DNA of 64,000 bases from Natrinema mahii (lineage in GTDB: Archaea > Halobacteriota > Halobacteria > Halobacteriales > Natrialbaceae), in the NCBI GenBank assembly GCA_000690595.2, contig JHUT02000014.1, positions 1 to 64,000 of the forward strand. Reading direction: 5' to 3'. The notes beneath the pieces are model-generated. The model saw only the letters and a program-made list of their open reading frames with translations, did not search any database and was not told the origin of the DNA. Within the stretch, counting starts at the first letter, position 1. Each line of letters begins with the position of its first letter. This document shows, piece after piece, positions 38,388 through 46,122 of this stretch. A program made the translations under genes and the position numbers.

Positions 38388-38473
38388 CTGGAGCCGATCA
38401 GGAAGATCGGAACCCCGTACCAGCTGATATGCAATCATTGCATATCAGCATTCGGGTTCCTTCTGGGCTCCAG
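38388..38473. other. Long stepwise inverted repeat (86 bp)
   Basis: Three nested pairings share one centre: CTGGAGCC/GGCTCCAG (38388-38395, 38466-38473), GGAACCC/GGGTTCC (38409-38415, 38454-38460), and GCTGATATGCAA/TTGCATATCAGC (38423-38434, 38438-38449) around a 3-bp loop. It lies in a gene-free gap of 246 bp. It could be a structured RNA, a replication or recombination site, or a binding site for an element-encoded protein. Confidence 0.7.
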
Positions 38474-38514
38474 CTCCGGTCTGGCCGACCTACTCGGCTG
38501 CGAAGACTGGACGC

Positions 38515-38748
38515 ATGCACGCAACCCACGATGACAACGCGGAACGTAGTCAGGTCGACTCGAGCGACGAAATTAGTAGCCGTACCAGCGACGAGGTTGG
38601 AAAGCGAATCGAACGATTCGGCCACGACAAGATCCGGCTCGTCGAGTGCCCGGTCTGTGGTGTTGGCCTCAGAAACAAGAAGACGGCAAATCACATCGAG
38701 AAACACTCTCCCTCCGATTTCGGGCTAACCGGGGGTGAGGTCCTATGA
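38515..38748 (+). CDS. Small zinc-finger-like protein (77 residues)
   Basis: CPVCGVGLRNKKTANHIEKH places two Cys and two His as in a C2H2 zinc finger, preceded by a charged N-terminus of about 45 residues. Such one-finger proteins are common on archaeal mobile elements. Its stop overlaps the next start (ATGA at 38745), so both are translated together. A regulatory role in the element is likely. Confidence 0.7.
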   Translation: MHATHDDNAERSQVDSSDEISSRTSDEVGKRIERFGHDKIRLVECPVCGVGLRNKKTANHIEKHSPSDFGLTGGEVL

Positions 38749-38945
38749 GTGGGGCCACTTCCGATCCGGATCGGTACGTCCAGGAGAACAAGGACACGCT
38801 CGTTCGTATCATCAAACACAGCGACGACAAGTTCGTTCGAGGGCTTGCTCTCGCGGCGATAGTCCGCTATGGAGACGAACCGCTCCTTCACGATATCGAG
38901 CACGAGATCGATCGGGCGAAACAGGACATGGAGGAACGCGTCTAA
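38745..38945 (+). CDS. Small hypothetical protein (66 residues), coupled to the zinc-finger gene
   Basis: It begins MSGATSDPDRYVQENKDTLV and is helical (RGLALAAIVRYGDEPLLHDI). It starts within an ATGA overlap with the preceding gene. It ends 8 bp before the convergent integrase gene. No family is recognised. Position next to the integrase hints at an excision or control function, but there is no direct evidence. Confidence 0.62.
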   Translation: MSGATSDPDRYVQENKDTLVRIIKHSDDKFVRGLALAAIVRYGDEPLLHDIEHEIDRAKQDMEERV

Positions 38946-38953
38946 TGACGACC

Positions 38954-40201
38954 TCAGTCCGTACTGGCGTCGGCGAACTCTCGAGCCTCCCGGAGCACCC
39001 CGGGGTTCTCGTCGGCGAGTTCGATGAACTTCTCGACTCGCTCGAGATCGTCGAGCAGTTCGGGATCATCGCGAGCAATCTTGAGAAGTTCAGTCCGGGT
39101 CTCCTCTTGTCGTTCCTCGATCTCTTCAACAGCCCCGTGTTCCATCGCTTGACCGCACCACACGCAAAGCGATTCGTTCCGTGGTGTCTTCCGCTGACAG
39201 CGGGGACAAGTCTGCGGAGAGATGGGATCGGACTCGTCTTCCTCGACGTCGACGCCGTGAGCCCTCGCGATCTCTCGATCGTTGGCGTCACCGAAGACGG
39301 CGACGTAGCGAGCGGCGACATCGGAACCGCGATCCCATCCGTGATGGTCCTCGAGGTGCGCCTGGTTGACGCCCTCGGAAGCGAGATAGGATGCGGAGGA
39401 TTTCCGCATCTGAGTGAAGGTAACGTCGGTGTGAGTGACGCCGGCCTTCCGGGCGTGCTTCTTCAGAATCTTCAGCTTCATCTGATAGCTGACTTCCTTC
39501 GGCTGGTTGAGCTGGCACCACAGTGGTGCTTGCGGATCGTTCGGTGCGGGATGGACATTCAGCCATTGTCGGAGATACGGAGCAGCAGCGATGAGCATAA
39601 TCGACCGCTCGCCCTTCTTCCCGTCGACGGAAATCTGGAGGCCGTACTTGTGATCGGCGATGTCGCCGACGGTAAGGGACAGAATCTCACCGCTTCGAGC
39701 GCCGGAGTCCCATGCGGTCGCGATGAGAGCTTTGTCGCGATGGTGACGACACTCCTCGAGCATCGGCTTGATGTGGTCGTCCCACCAGAGCATCTTCGCC
39801 GGGTCCGGCATCGGATTGTAGTTCTTCGATGTCGTCGCGGAGACCCAGGAGATACTGTCGGGGATCTCATCGCCGTCAGTGACGCGTTTGCCAAACATCC
39901 GAAGGGCGACCCGATAGTCTCGGTTCGATTCCTCGTTTTCGTAGTTACTGTGGATCCAGCGGACGATGTCTTCCGCTGCTCTCTTATCCTCGAGAGCGTC
40001 CGCGAGTCCACCAACGTTCTCGGAGATCCGAACACAGTGCCTGACGAGCTTCGCACGGCGCTGCTTACCGTACTGACTCCCGAGGAGGGCGAGTTGCCTG
40101 TCGAAGTCGATGAGGGCCTCCTGATCGTCGCTACTGATGTCTTCGCTGTCCTCGATACGCTCTTGCAGCCGTTCGAGCCGACGGTCAGCATCGCGGGTCA
40201 T
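38954..40201 (-). CDS. Tyrosine recombinase (integrase) of the island
   Basis: This is a 415-residue protein. The catalytic residues are readable: Arg169 in GARSGEILSL, Lys around 195 in VDGKKGERS, Arg266 in FTQMRKSSASYL (Thr replaces the first His of the HxxR box), the region LEDHHGWDRG, and the nucleophile Tyr299 in VAARYVAVFG. After the catalytic domain is a zinc ribbon (CPRCQRKTPRNESLCVWCGQ) and a helical tail. It lies 38 bp from the right attachment site. It should insert the element at the tRNA-Phe 3' end and, with help, excise it. Confidence 0.92.
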   Translation of the reverse strand: MTRDADRRLERLQERIEDSEDISSDDQEALIDFDRQLALLGSQYGKQRRAKLVRHCVRISENVGGLADALEDKRAAEDIVRWIHSNYENEESNRDYRVALRMFGKRVTDGDEIPDSISWVSATTSKNYNPMPDPAKMLWWDDHIKPMLEECRHHRDKALIATAWDSGARSGEILSLTVGDIADHKYGLQISVDGKKGERSIMLIAAAPYLRQWLNVHPAPNDPQAPLWCQLNQPKEVSYQMKLKILKKHARKAGVTHTDVTFTQMRKSSASYLASEGVNQAHLEDHHGWDRGSDVAARYVAVFGDANDREIARAHGVDVEEDESDPISPQTCPRCQRKTPRNESLCVWCGQAMEHGAVEEIEERQEETRTELLKIARDDPELLDDLERVEKFIELADENPGVLREAREFADASTD

Positions 40202-40239
40202 CGTCTACTCAGGGGGTTATCGTATGAGCATGTAAACCA

Positions 40240-40263
40240 CCGGTTGAGGTCCGGGAGGCGGCA
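40240..40263 (+). repeat. Right attachment site (copy of the tRNA-Phe 3' end)
   Basis: These 24 bases match the 3' end of tRNA-Phe (20474-20497) with three changes in the T-loop. The last 14 bases (TCCGGGAGGCGGCA) are exact. Beyond it, a hairpin GGCTAC/GTAGCC followed by an A-run at 40272-40305 probably belonged to the original downstream flank of the tRNA. Confidence 0.88.
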
Positions 40264-40523
40264 TATTCTGAGGCTACGAACGAAGTGAGTAGCCGAAAAA
40301 ACGACGTCGAACGGATTTTGAACCAGACGAGTCGCAGCCCGCGAGCGAAGCGAGCGGGATTGTCGTCGTCAGGCGGTTCTGTGTTGTAGTGGTGGCGTCC
40401 GTCTCGACACCGTCGACCGGTATTTCCCGTCGGAATCACTCGAGCTGGGAACGGAAATCGAGGCTGAACGGCTCGTGAGTGTGGCGTACTCTCACGTTCC
40501 ACGCGAGGAACGGCGACCAACCG

Positions 40524-40736
40524 CTACTCGTCGGTCGTCGTGTCGATCCCGAGCGTCTTATTCAGCCCGCAGAAACACGTCGTCGCGTTGAAGCCGAGCC
40601 CGAGTGCCCCGACGAGCGCAAGCAGGCCGGTCTTGTGTTTTCCGTTTCGGAGTGTGGTTGCTGCGACGAGGGCCAGCACAACGGCGAGTAGTGCGCGGAC
40701 GAGTCTGTCACGGCCACCGACGTTCCGGTCGACCAT
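40524..40736 (-). CDS. DUF2892 (YgaP-type) membrane protein
   Basis: This 70-residue protein starts MVDRNVGGRDRLVRALLAVV, with two membrane helices and the line TTCFCGLNKTLGID at the end. This is the inner-membrane DUF2892 domain also found in YgaP-like rhodaneses, but here without a rhodanese domain. The Cys pair of the second helix is conserved in the family. The start at ATG 40736 is the family N-terminus; the longer frame is not supported. Role: unknown, perhaps sulfur-related. Confidence 0.85.
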   Translation of the reverse strand: MVDRNVGGRDRLVRALLAVVLALVAATTLRNGKHKTGLLALVGALGLGFNATTCFCGLNKTLGIDTTTDE

Positions 40737-40916
40737 ATCGAATACTGGACCGCCTCGGCCTTGTATCTTCTCGAGCGGATTCTGACTCGACTCATACGCA
40801 CAGCGAAACGGGCGGGGACTCCCTTCTTTCGGGTCATATTCGGGATGGCGTTTCCGTTCGATTCCATCGCCGAGAGACTGCCGTGTTCGACAGTCGACCT
40901 GATGACGATCGATTAA

Positions 40917-40922
40917 TTTATT
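40917..40922 (+). promoter_or_regulatory. TATA box of the 39-residue gene at 40948
   Basis: TTTATT at 40917-40922 ends 25 bp before the ATG at 40948. The spacing predicts a leaderless message. Confidence 0.5.
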
Positions 40923-40947
40923 GTACTTGTGTCCGAGAACGAACGCT

Positions 40948-41067
40948 ATGGACGCGCTCAAAATCGTCGCCGAGATGATCGAGGGATACCTCTCGGGCGG
41001 GACCGAGGAGGCAGTGTCTGAGGGTGTCGAAGAGACGGCGGAAGAAGCGACGGGAGAGGACCTCTAA
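40948..41067 (+). CDS. Acidic microprotein (39 residues)
   Basis: The frame reads MDALKIVAEMIEGYLSGGTE then EAVSEGVEETAEEATGEDL and TAA. It has a clear TATA box at leaderless spacing and no competing frame. It would form two amphipathic helices separated by a glycine turn. I recall similar short haloarchaeal frames but cannot name a family. Function is unknown. Confidence 0.55.
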   Translation: MDALKIVAEMIEGYLSGGTEEAVSEGVEETAEEATGEDL

Positions 41068-41180
41068 CGCGAGCGGTCGGCGCGGATCCGAGTCCGTCCG
41101 TGAACGGCGCGCCGCCGTGTGCGGACGACCGACAGTGTCGAAACCGGGTATCGAACGCGTTCGATCGGTCCGCCCGGCGC

Positions 41181-41381
41181 TCAGTCGTCCGGCTCGTAAT
41201 CGAAGATGTCTTCGATTCGGCAGTCGAAATAGCGTGCTAACTCGAACGCGAGCTCGAGGCTCGGGTCGTACCGCCCGCGTTCGATCGCGTTGATCGTCTG
41301 TCGCGAGACGCCGACCCGGTCGGCGAGTTCGGCCTGCGTGACGTCGGCTTTCGCCCGCCAGACGGTGAGATCGTTCTCCAT
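41181..41381 (-). CDS. XRE-family helix-turn-helix regulator (YozG type)
   Basis: This is a 66-residue protein. WRAKADVTQAELADRVGVSR then QTINAIERGRYDPSLELAFE is the standard lambda-repressor-like domain, and ARYFDCRIEDIFDYEPD is the typical end of the short YozG group. It follows a DUF2178-like membrane gene by 3 bp on the same strand. This pairing recurs in many bacteria and archaea and suggests the regulator controls its own operon. Confidence 0.9.
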   Translation of the reverse strand: MENDLTVWRAKADVTQAELADRVGVSRQTINAIERGRYDPSLELAFELARYFDCRIEDIFDYEPDD

Positions 41382-41384
41382 GGT

Positions 41385-41774
41385 TCACATGACCCGTTCG
41401 TAGTACCAGATCGCACTCGGTAACACGAGAAACGGCACGGCCATGAGCCACGTCAGCGGCTCGAGTATCGGCGTCGTGAGATCGGTACTGCGCTCGAGGG
41501 TCGTCCAGACGGCGACCGCCCAGAAGAACGCCCAGAGGGAGACCGCCGTTCCCCGGAGGCCGATCTTGAGATACCGTTCGTCGTAGTCGTTTCGTCGCTC
41601 GGCGAGGCGAAACGACCAGACACCGACGAGGGTGACGAGGAGGCCGCCGCCGATCGCGAGGGCGGCACTGGTCCCTGTGTCGGGTGCCACGTCGGCACCG
41701 ACGGTCAACGCGACGACGCCGGCGATCATGAGTGCGATCCCGACGGACAGCTTCCGGGAATACGTCTCTGCCAT
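41385..41774 (-). CDS. DUF2178-like four-helix membrane protein
   Basis: This is a 129-residue protein with four membrane segments (IALMIAGVVALTVGADVA, AALAIGGGLLVTLVGVWSF, AVSLWAFFWAVAVWTTL, LTWLMAVPFLVLPSAIWYY) and a charged cytoplasmic loop RLAERRNDYDERYLKIG. It is first in an operon with the XRE regulator. The ATG at 41774 (MAETYSRKLS) avoids a 74-residue upstream extension that crosses the palindrome at 41782. Function is unknown; such pairs are suspected envelope-stress systems. Confidence 0.78.
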   Translation of the reverse strand: MAETYSRKLSVGIALMIAGVVALTVGADVAPDTGTSAALAIGGGLLVTLVGVWSFRLAERRNDYDERYLKIGLRGTAVSLWAFFWAVAVWTTLERSTDLTTPILEPLTWLMAVPFLVLPSAIWYYERVM

Positions 41775-41781
41775 ATCGTGT

Positions 41782-41793
41782 AAAGTATACTTT
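41782..41793. promoter_or_regulatory. Perfect 12-bp palindrome before the DUF2178/XRE operon
   Basis: AAAGTATACTTT ends 8 bp before the minus-strand ATG at 41774. It is too close to be the TATA box of that start, so it is a good candidate for the XRE operator. Confidence 0.5.
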
Positions 41794-41926
41794 CCAATAC
41801 GTTGTACGTCTTTTCCATATTGTCGGAGGAATACGATACTCGAGTCACGACGGACGCGGGAACTGACTGCAAACGGCCGACGGGAAGCGGTCCCTCGATT
41901 GGTTGCCCCAATCCGGTCGAGATCGG

Positions 41927-42217
41927 TCAGAGCGGCGTCGTACAGCGACGGCAGTACGTGAATTCGGCGTCGTTTGCCGCACCGCAGCGACGGCACGTCA
42001 CGCGCGTTCGACCCGCCGTGTCCGCCTCGAGCGAGTCGGGGGGTGTGCGGTCGGACGCCTCGTCGTCGGCGTCTCCCCCCAGCTCGCCGGTCCGTCGCTC
42101 GCGGTGGCGCTCGAGGCCGTCCCGTGCGATCTCCACGAGAACCGGGACGCTAGCTCCCAACGCGGCGAGCAGGAGGATGCCGACGGCGACGGCATACAAC
42201 TGCCCGGGTGAACCCAT
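41927..42217 (-). CDS. Membrane-anchored zinc-ribbon protein
   Basis: This 96-residue protein has an N-terminal membrane helix (LYAVAVGILLLAALGASVPV), a charged acidic linker, and a C-terminal zinc ribbon with paired CxxC motifs (CRRCGAANDAEFTYCRRC). It is monocistronic. Similar small membrane zinc ribbons in Halobacteria carry DUF numbers but no known role. Confidence 0.75.
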   Translation of the reverse strand: MGSPGQLYAVAVGILLLAALGASVPVLVEIARDGLERHRERRTGELGGDADDEASDRTPPDSLEADTAGRTRVTCRRCGAANDAEFTYCRRCTTPL

Positions 42218-42396
42218 ATACCGTCGCTACGGTCGCCCGACGGGTATCGATTGTGGTGTGAGACCACACAACATGTATGTCCGGCGAGACGAGCGGTGGT
42301 GTCCCTCGAGTCGGGCGACGAAACGGTTCGGCCGACGTAACCGGCACATCGTTCGGGAAGCCGACTTCTCAAGGGGCCCGAGGCTGACATACGGAC

Positions 42397-43257
42397 GTGA
42401 GCAGTAACTCGATCACAAACGAGAGCGACACGTTCGAGATCGGCGAGACGACCGTCCATCGGCTCGGCTTCGGGGCGATGCGGATCACGGGCGAGGACAT
42501 CATCGGTGCGCCCGACGACGAGGCGGCCGCCCGCGAGGTCGTCGAACACGCCGTCGACTGCGGCGTCGATCTCATCGACACGGCCGACTCCTACGGGCCG
42601 GCGGCCAGCGAGCGACTCATCGGCGAGGCGATCGGCGACCACGACGACGTCTTGGTCGCGACCAAGGCCGGCCTGCTGCGCAACCGCGAGGGCGACTGGC
42701 TCGCACACGGCGACCCCGACTACATCCGTAATCAGGTACTCACGTCACTGGACCGGCTCCGGACAGACACCATCGACCTCTACCAGTTCCACCGCCCCGA
42801 CGACGACACGCCCTTCGAGGACTCCGTGGCGGCCTTCGCGGAACTCAAAGACGAGGGGCTCGTCCGCGAAGTCGGCCTCAGCAACGTCTCCCCGGAACTC
42901 ATCGACCAGGCCCGGGAACAGGTCGAGGTCGCGACCGTCCAGAACCGGTACAACCTGAACGACCGCGGCGCGGCCGACTCCCTCGAACTCTGCGCGGAGA
43001 ACGACATCGGATTCATCCCGTGGGCCCCGATCAACGGCGACGATCTGGCCGAACACGGCGACCTCCTCGACGAGATCGCCGAGACCCACGACGCGACGCG
43101 CCGACAGGTCGGCCTCGCGTGGCTGCTCGAGCGCTCGCCGGTCATCCTGCCGATCCCGGGAACGTCCGATCCCGACCACCTCGAGTCGAACGTCGCCGCC
43201 TCGGAACTCTCGCTGTCCGACGACGAGGTGCAGCGACTGACCGACGCGGCCGAATAG
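42397..43257 (+). CDS. Aldo/keto reductase
   Basis: This is a 286-residue (alpha/beta)8 NADP oxidoreductase. Tetrad residues are in DLIDTADSYGPAASE (Asp, Tyr), VLVATKAGLLRN (Lys) and DLYQFHRPDDDTPFE (His). The cofactor end reads VILPIPGTSDPDHLESNVAA. It begins with GTG at 42397. Its branch differs from the reductase at 12.6 kb. Substrate is unknown. A TGTGGT/ACCACA dyad lies about 130 bp upstream. Confidence 0.92.
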   Translation: MSSNSITNESDTFEIGETTVHRLGFGAMRITGEDIIGAPDDEAAAREVVEHAVDCGVDLIDTADSYGPAASERLIGEAIGDHDDVLVATKAGLLRNREGDWLAHGDPDYIRNQVLTSLDRLRTDTIDLYQFHRPDDDTPFEDSVAAFAELKDEGLVREVGLSNVSPELIDQAREQVEVATVQNRYNLNDRGAADSLELCAENDIGFIPWAPINGDDLAEHGDLLDEIAETHDATRRQVGLAWLLERSPVILPIPGTSDPDHLESNVAASELSLSDDEVQRLTDAAE

Positions 43258-43540
43258 ATCGCCGGATCTGGTCAGTCACGACACCACGGGTCGGCCCGCG
43301 GCGCTCGAAGCGATCGTGGGAGAGACCGAGCCCCGGACACCGCGACGCGGGCTCCGACGGGTGTCGGAGACGTCGCGTCGGGCGGCCGCCATCCGGCGCG
43401 GTACGGGCTGCCGGCCCGAAATGCGAGCGCATGATCGGGCCGGTGCCCGGTGTGGCTCCCTTCGAAAGCCCCCAAAGCGGATCGACCCGTCACCCTGTTT
43501 CCGACGGAAGCCTGATACGTCAGTCCCGCAATGGTGACGT

Positions 43541-44389
43541 ATGGTTGCATGTGACGACCTCGAACACGGACAGGCCCGCGTCAACGACACGAAACTCCAC
43601 TACGTGACCGCCGGCGACGGCCCGCCGCTGGTCCTGTGTCACGGCTGGCCCCAGACCTGGTACGAGTGGCGGGACGTGATCCCGTCTCTCGCCGACGACT
43701 ACACCGTCATCGCACCCGATCTCCGGGGACTGGGTGATTCCGCGACTCCCACCTCGGGATACGACAAGGACACCGTCGCGACCGACGTCCGGGAACTCGT
43801 CGCCCACCTCGGCTTCGGGGACGATCGGATCGCGCTCGTCGGCCACGACTGGGGAATGCCGACGGCCTACGCCTACGCTGCCCAGTATCGCGACGAAGTC
43901 CGCGCGCTCTGTGTTCTCGAGGCCGGCCTACCGGGGATCAACGAAGACGGAAAGCAGAAGCTCTGGCACACCCGCTTTCACGGCGTTCGTGACCTGCCCG
44001 AGCGGCTGGTCGCCGGCCGGGAGCGGCTGTATCTCGACTGGTTCTACAAGGAGGGCGCGTACGACCCGTCCGCGATCGACGACGCGGCCCGCGACGAGTA
44101 CGTCCGGTGTTACTCGCAGGCCGGCGGCCTGCGGGGCGGCTTCGAGTACTACCGCGCCTACGAGACCGACGCCGAACACAACCGCGCCCACGCCGAGGCC
44201 CCCCTCGAGCTACCGGTCCTCGCACTCGGCGGCGCGGCCTCGTTTCGGGAGCTGCCGATCCGGGACATGGAGGCGGTCGCGACCGACGTCTCCGGCGAGG
44301 TCGTCGACCGCGCCGGCCACTGGATTCCCGAGGAGCGGCCGGCGTACTTCGTCGACCGGCTGACGGCGTTTCTCGACGACGCGGCGTGA
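43541..44389 (+). CDS. Alpha/beta hydrolase, epoxide-hydrolase-like
   Basis: This 282-residue protein has the oxyanion motif LCHGWPQTWYEW and the nucleophile elbow ALVGHDWGMPTAY, where the nucleophile is Asp as in soluble epoxide hydrolases and haloalkane dehalogenases. APDLRGLGDSATP is the usual strand-5 loop, and the catalytic His lies in VVDRAGHWIPEERP. The cap has Tyr-containing segments (ERLYLDWFYKEGAYD), favouring an epoxide hydrolase. The natural substrate is unknown. Confidence 0.88.
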   Translation: MVACDDLEHGQARVNDTKLHYVTAGDGPPLVLCHGWPQTWYEWRDVIPSLADDYTVIAPDLRGLGDSATPTSGYDKDTVATDVRELVAHLGFGDDRIALVGHDWGMPTAYAYAAQYRDEVRALCVLEAGLPGINEDGKQKLWHTRFHGVRDLPERLVAGRERLYLDWFYKEGAYDPSAIDDAARDEYVRCYSQAGGLRGGFEYYRAYETDAEHNRAHAEAPLELPVLALGGAASFRELPIRDMEAVATDVSGEVVDRAGHWIPEERPAYFVDRLTAFLDDAA

Positions 44390-44419
44390 CCGCCCCTCGA
44401 GCCGGGTGCGACCCCGCGG

Positions 44420-44773
44420 TCAGTACTGGTCTTTGACCCTGTCGATCTGGCAGTCGATGCAGAGATCGTCGGCGAAACAGGCGACGTTGTCGTGGGGGCA
44501 GTCGTACGCCTCGACCTCGACGGAGAGGCGGCGTTTCGCGCGTTCCCACTCCGTCGCCCAGTCGTCGATCGCCATCTCCGCGGAGGTAAAGACGACCTCG
44601 CCGTCCCGGTCGACGATCTTTGCGACCGTGACCGAGCGGTGATTGGCCTCGACGACGTCGATCGCCTCCTCGTAGGACACACAGCGGATCTCCTCCCGGC
44701 CCGACTGATCGTCCAGCAGGTGGACGGCGATGGAGCCGTCGTACTCCTCGGTCGGCTCCAGTCCGTGAGTCAT
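44420..44773 (-). CDS. Hypothetical haloarchaeal protein (117 residues)
   Basis: This acidic protein has a beta-rich core (GSIAVHLLDDQSGREEIRCV, VTVAKIVDRDGEVVFTSAEM) and a Cys-rich end (VEAYDCPHDNVACFADDLCI, then DCQIDRVKDQY), whose Cys/His set may bind zinc. ATG 44773 is preferred over an in-frame start nine codons upstream. No family name can be given with confidence. It is convergent with the hydrolase. Confidence 0.68.
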   Translation of the reverse strand: MTHGLEPTEEYDGSIAVHLLDDQSGREEIRCVSYEEAIDVVEANHRSVTVAKIVDRDGEVVFTSAEMAIDDWATEWERAKRRLSVEVEAYDCPHDNVACFADDLCIDCQIDRVKDQY

Positions 44774-44917
44774 ATCGGCAGTATCGGACCCACGCGACAA
44801 AAAGTTCCGCGTCGGTGGCTCGGACTCGGTTCGCTTGCGGCGGCTCCCGCGACGGTCGATCGAGTACGGTACGCGGCCTCGAGCCGTCGCTCACTTCGTT
44901 CGCGACGACGTCGTGAA

Positions 44918-44944
44918 AAAGTCCGGGTGCGAGAATCGAACCCG
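44918..44944 (-). repeat. Duplicate of the tRNA-His 3' end (27 bp)
   Basis: The 27 bases are identical to 45026-45052, which cover the T-arm and 3' acceptor strand of tRNA-His plus the next three bases. The offset is 108 bp, downstream of the tRNA on its own strand. A 10-bp perfect hairpin (GACTGCGAGA/TCTCGCAGTC) fills part of the gap. On the minus strand the fragment is followed by a run of five T, which could serve as a terminator. Confidence 0.85.
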
Positions 44945-45028
44945 ACTGCGAGACTCGTTTCACTCGTCTCGTGTGGTTCGATCTCGCAGTCGGACTTTCG
45001 ACTCCTCACGTTCGTTCGTCGCCAGAAA

Positions 45029-45101
45029 GTCCGGGTGCGAGAATCGAACCCGCGTCTCAGCCTCCACAAGGCTGAAGGATAACCACTACCCCAACCCGGA
45101 C
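45029..45101 (-). tRNA. tRNA-His (anticodon GTG)
   Basis: This is a 73-nt cloverleaf on the minus strand. GTCCGGG pairs with CCCGGAC including the extra G-1:C73 pair that marks histidine tRNAs. The anticodon loop is CTTGTGGAG and the T arm is CGGG TTCGATT CTCG. It is followed on its strand by a partial copy of itself. Confidence 0.95.
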
Positions 45102-45266
45102 GCGCTTACACCTGAACCTACAGCCGGTTGGATTAAAATACGTTACGACTCCCGGACGCGGTGTGTGACGCCCTCGCTCGGTTTCGGCCGGCCGGTCTCG
45201 GCCGCCCCCGCGGGTCGTTCGCGACCGAGACGTTTTTCGATCCGCGGGCGTTACTTCCGCCAACGC

Positions 45267-45722
45267 GTGGCCATCACCGACAAGATCTACGTCAAGAACC
45301 ACCGCCAGCTCAGCTCCCAGCTCGAGACGAACATCCCCAAAGGGGCGTTCAAGGGCGCGACGCTGGATATGCTCTTCCAGGGCGAGGGTCTCGAGAAACT
45401 CGACGACGCGACCCGCGATCGGGTCCTCGATTTCACGCAGGACTTCCTCGATTGTAGCTGCGACAACAACCCCTACTGTGGCTGTCCCGAGCGCAAGTTC
45501 ATGACGTACCTGCTCGAGTTACGCGCCGAGGGGCTCGGCCCGGACGCGATCGTCGACGTGATGACCGACGACTACATGGTGTATGCTTACTCCGGCGACG
45601 TGCTCTCCTTCCTCGATAACGCCGTTCGAACCCTCGAGGCCGCCGAGGGATTGGCACGAGTCGACGGTGCCGAGGAGAAACACGACGAAATCCGGCGAGC
45701 GAAGCGGAATCTCGAGCGCTAA
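45267..45722 (+). CDS. Haloarchaeal DUF5814-like protein
   Basis: This 151-residue protein begins at GTG 45267 with AITDKIYVKNHRQLSSQLET and contains DFLDCSCDNNPYCGCPERKF, a Cys cluster likely to hold zinc or an iron-sulfur centre, then YLLELRAEGLGPDAIVDVM. I recognise it as DUF5814-like, sometimes found next to or fused to helicases. No helicase is present nearby. Longer upstream frames overlap tRNA-His on the other strand and are rejected. Function is unknown. Confidence 0.75.
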   Translation: MAITDKIYVKNHRQLSSQLETNIPKGAFKGATLDMLFQGEGLEKLDDATRDRVLDFTQDFLDCSCDNNPYCGCPERKFMTYLLELRAEGLGPDAIVDVMTDDYMVYAYSGDVLSFLDNAVRTLEAAEGLARVDGAEEKHDEIRRAKRNLER

Positions 45723-45868
45723 GCGGCTATTCTTCTCCGGGTCCACCCTTCTACACCGGTCCGACGCGTCGGCCCTCGGTCGTATCCGTCCACCTACGCG
45801 TTTCGGACATTATTGATAATGTATAATCGTCGAGCACGCCATCAGTGGCTCGCCCGTATCGAGAATCG

Positions 45869-46096
45869 ATGCCGAACACGACGATAGAGACGATCAACAC
45901 GATGCTCGATAGCGTGCAGGGGGAACTCGAGGATCCGGATCTGCGGTTCAAGATCCGGACCGCGCGCCAGCTCCTGCTGGTGATCGAAGAACAACACGAC
46001 ATCGGTCGGGACGCGCTCGTGGACGCCGATCTCGACGACTCGACTCGCAAGGACCTGCAGCAACTCGGTTATCTGGGCAGGGACGATCACCGGTAG
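45869..46096 (+). CDS. Hypothetical protein (75 residues)
   Basis: It begins MPNTTIETINTMLDSVQGEL and is fully helical with acidic character (IRTARQLLLVIEEQHDIGRD). The start at 45869 is taken over an in-frame upstream ATG at 45845. It is convergent with the ribbon-helix-helix gene. No family is recognised. Confidence 0.65.
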   Translation: MPNTTIETINTMLDSVQGELEDPDLRFKIRTARQLLLVIEEQHDIGRDALVDADLDDSTRKDLQQLGYLGRDDHR

Positions 46097-46122
46097 GTGC
46101 CGTTCGGATCGGGTGCACGCCG

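Larger units (their letters stand above)
20498..40263. mobile_element. Integrated element (about 19.8 kb) at tRNA-Phe carrying defence and conflict genes
   Basis: Three features define it: the tRNA-Phe 3' end at the left edge, a copy of that end at 40240-40263, and a tyrosine recombinase gene 38 bp from the right copy. Most of the interior between 22.3 and 38 kb is much richer in A+T than the flanking chromosome and has many genes without known relatives, which supports transfer. Cargo includes a polymorphic-toxin-like giant protein, a CBASS-like operon and a CARF-like regulator. No capsid, portal, relaxase or replication gene is recognised, so it is better called an integrative element or genomic island than a provirus. 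Confidence 0.85.

Noticed and set aside
20498-40263. Calling the island a provirus
   Set aside because: No capsid, terminase, portal, protease or replication gene is recognised. Only integrase and attachment sites are seen.
44770-45069. Minus-strand frame with repeated FDSRTRTF
   Set aside because: It is a translation of tRNA-His and its 3' copy, not a protein.
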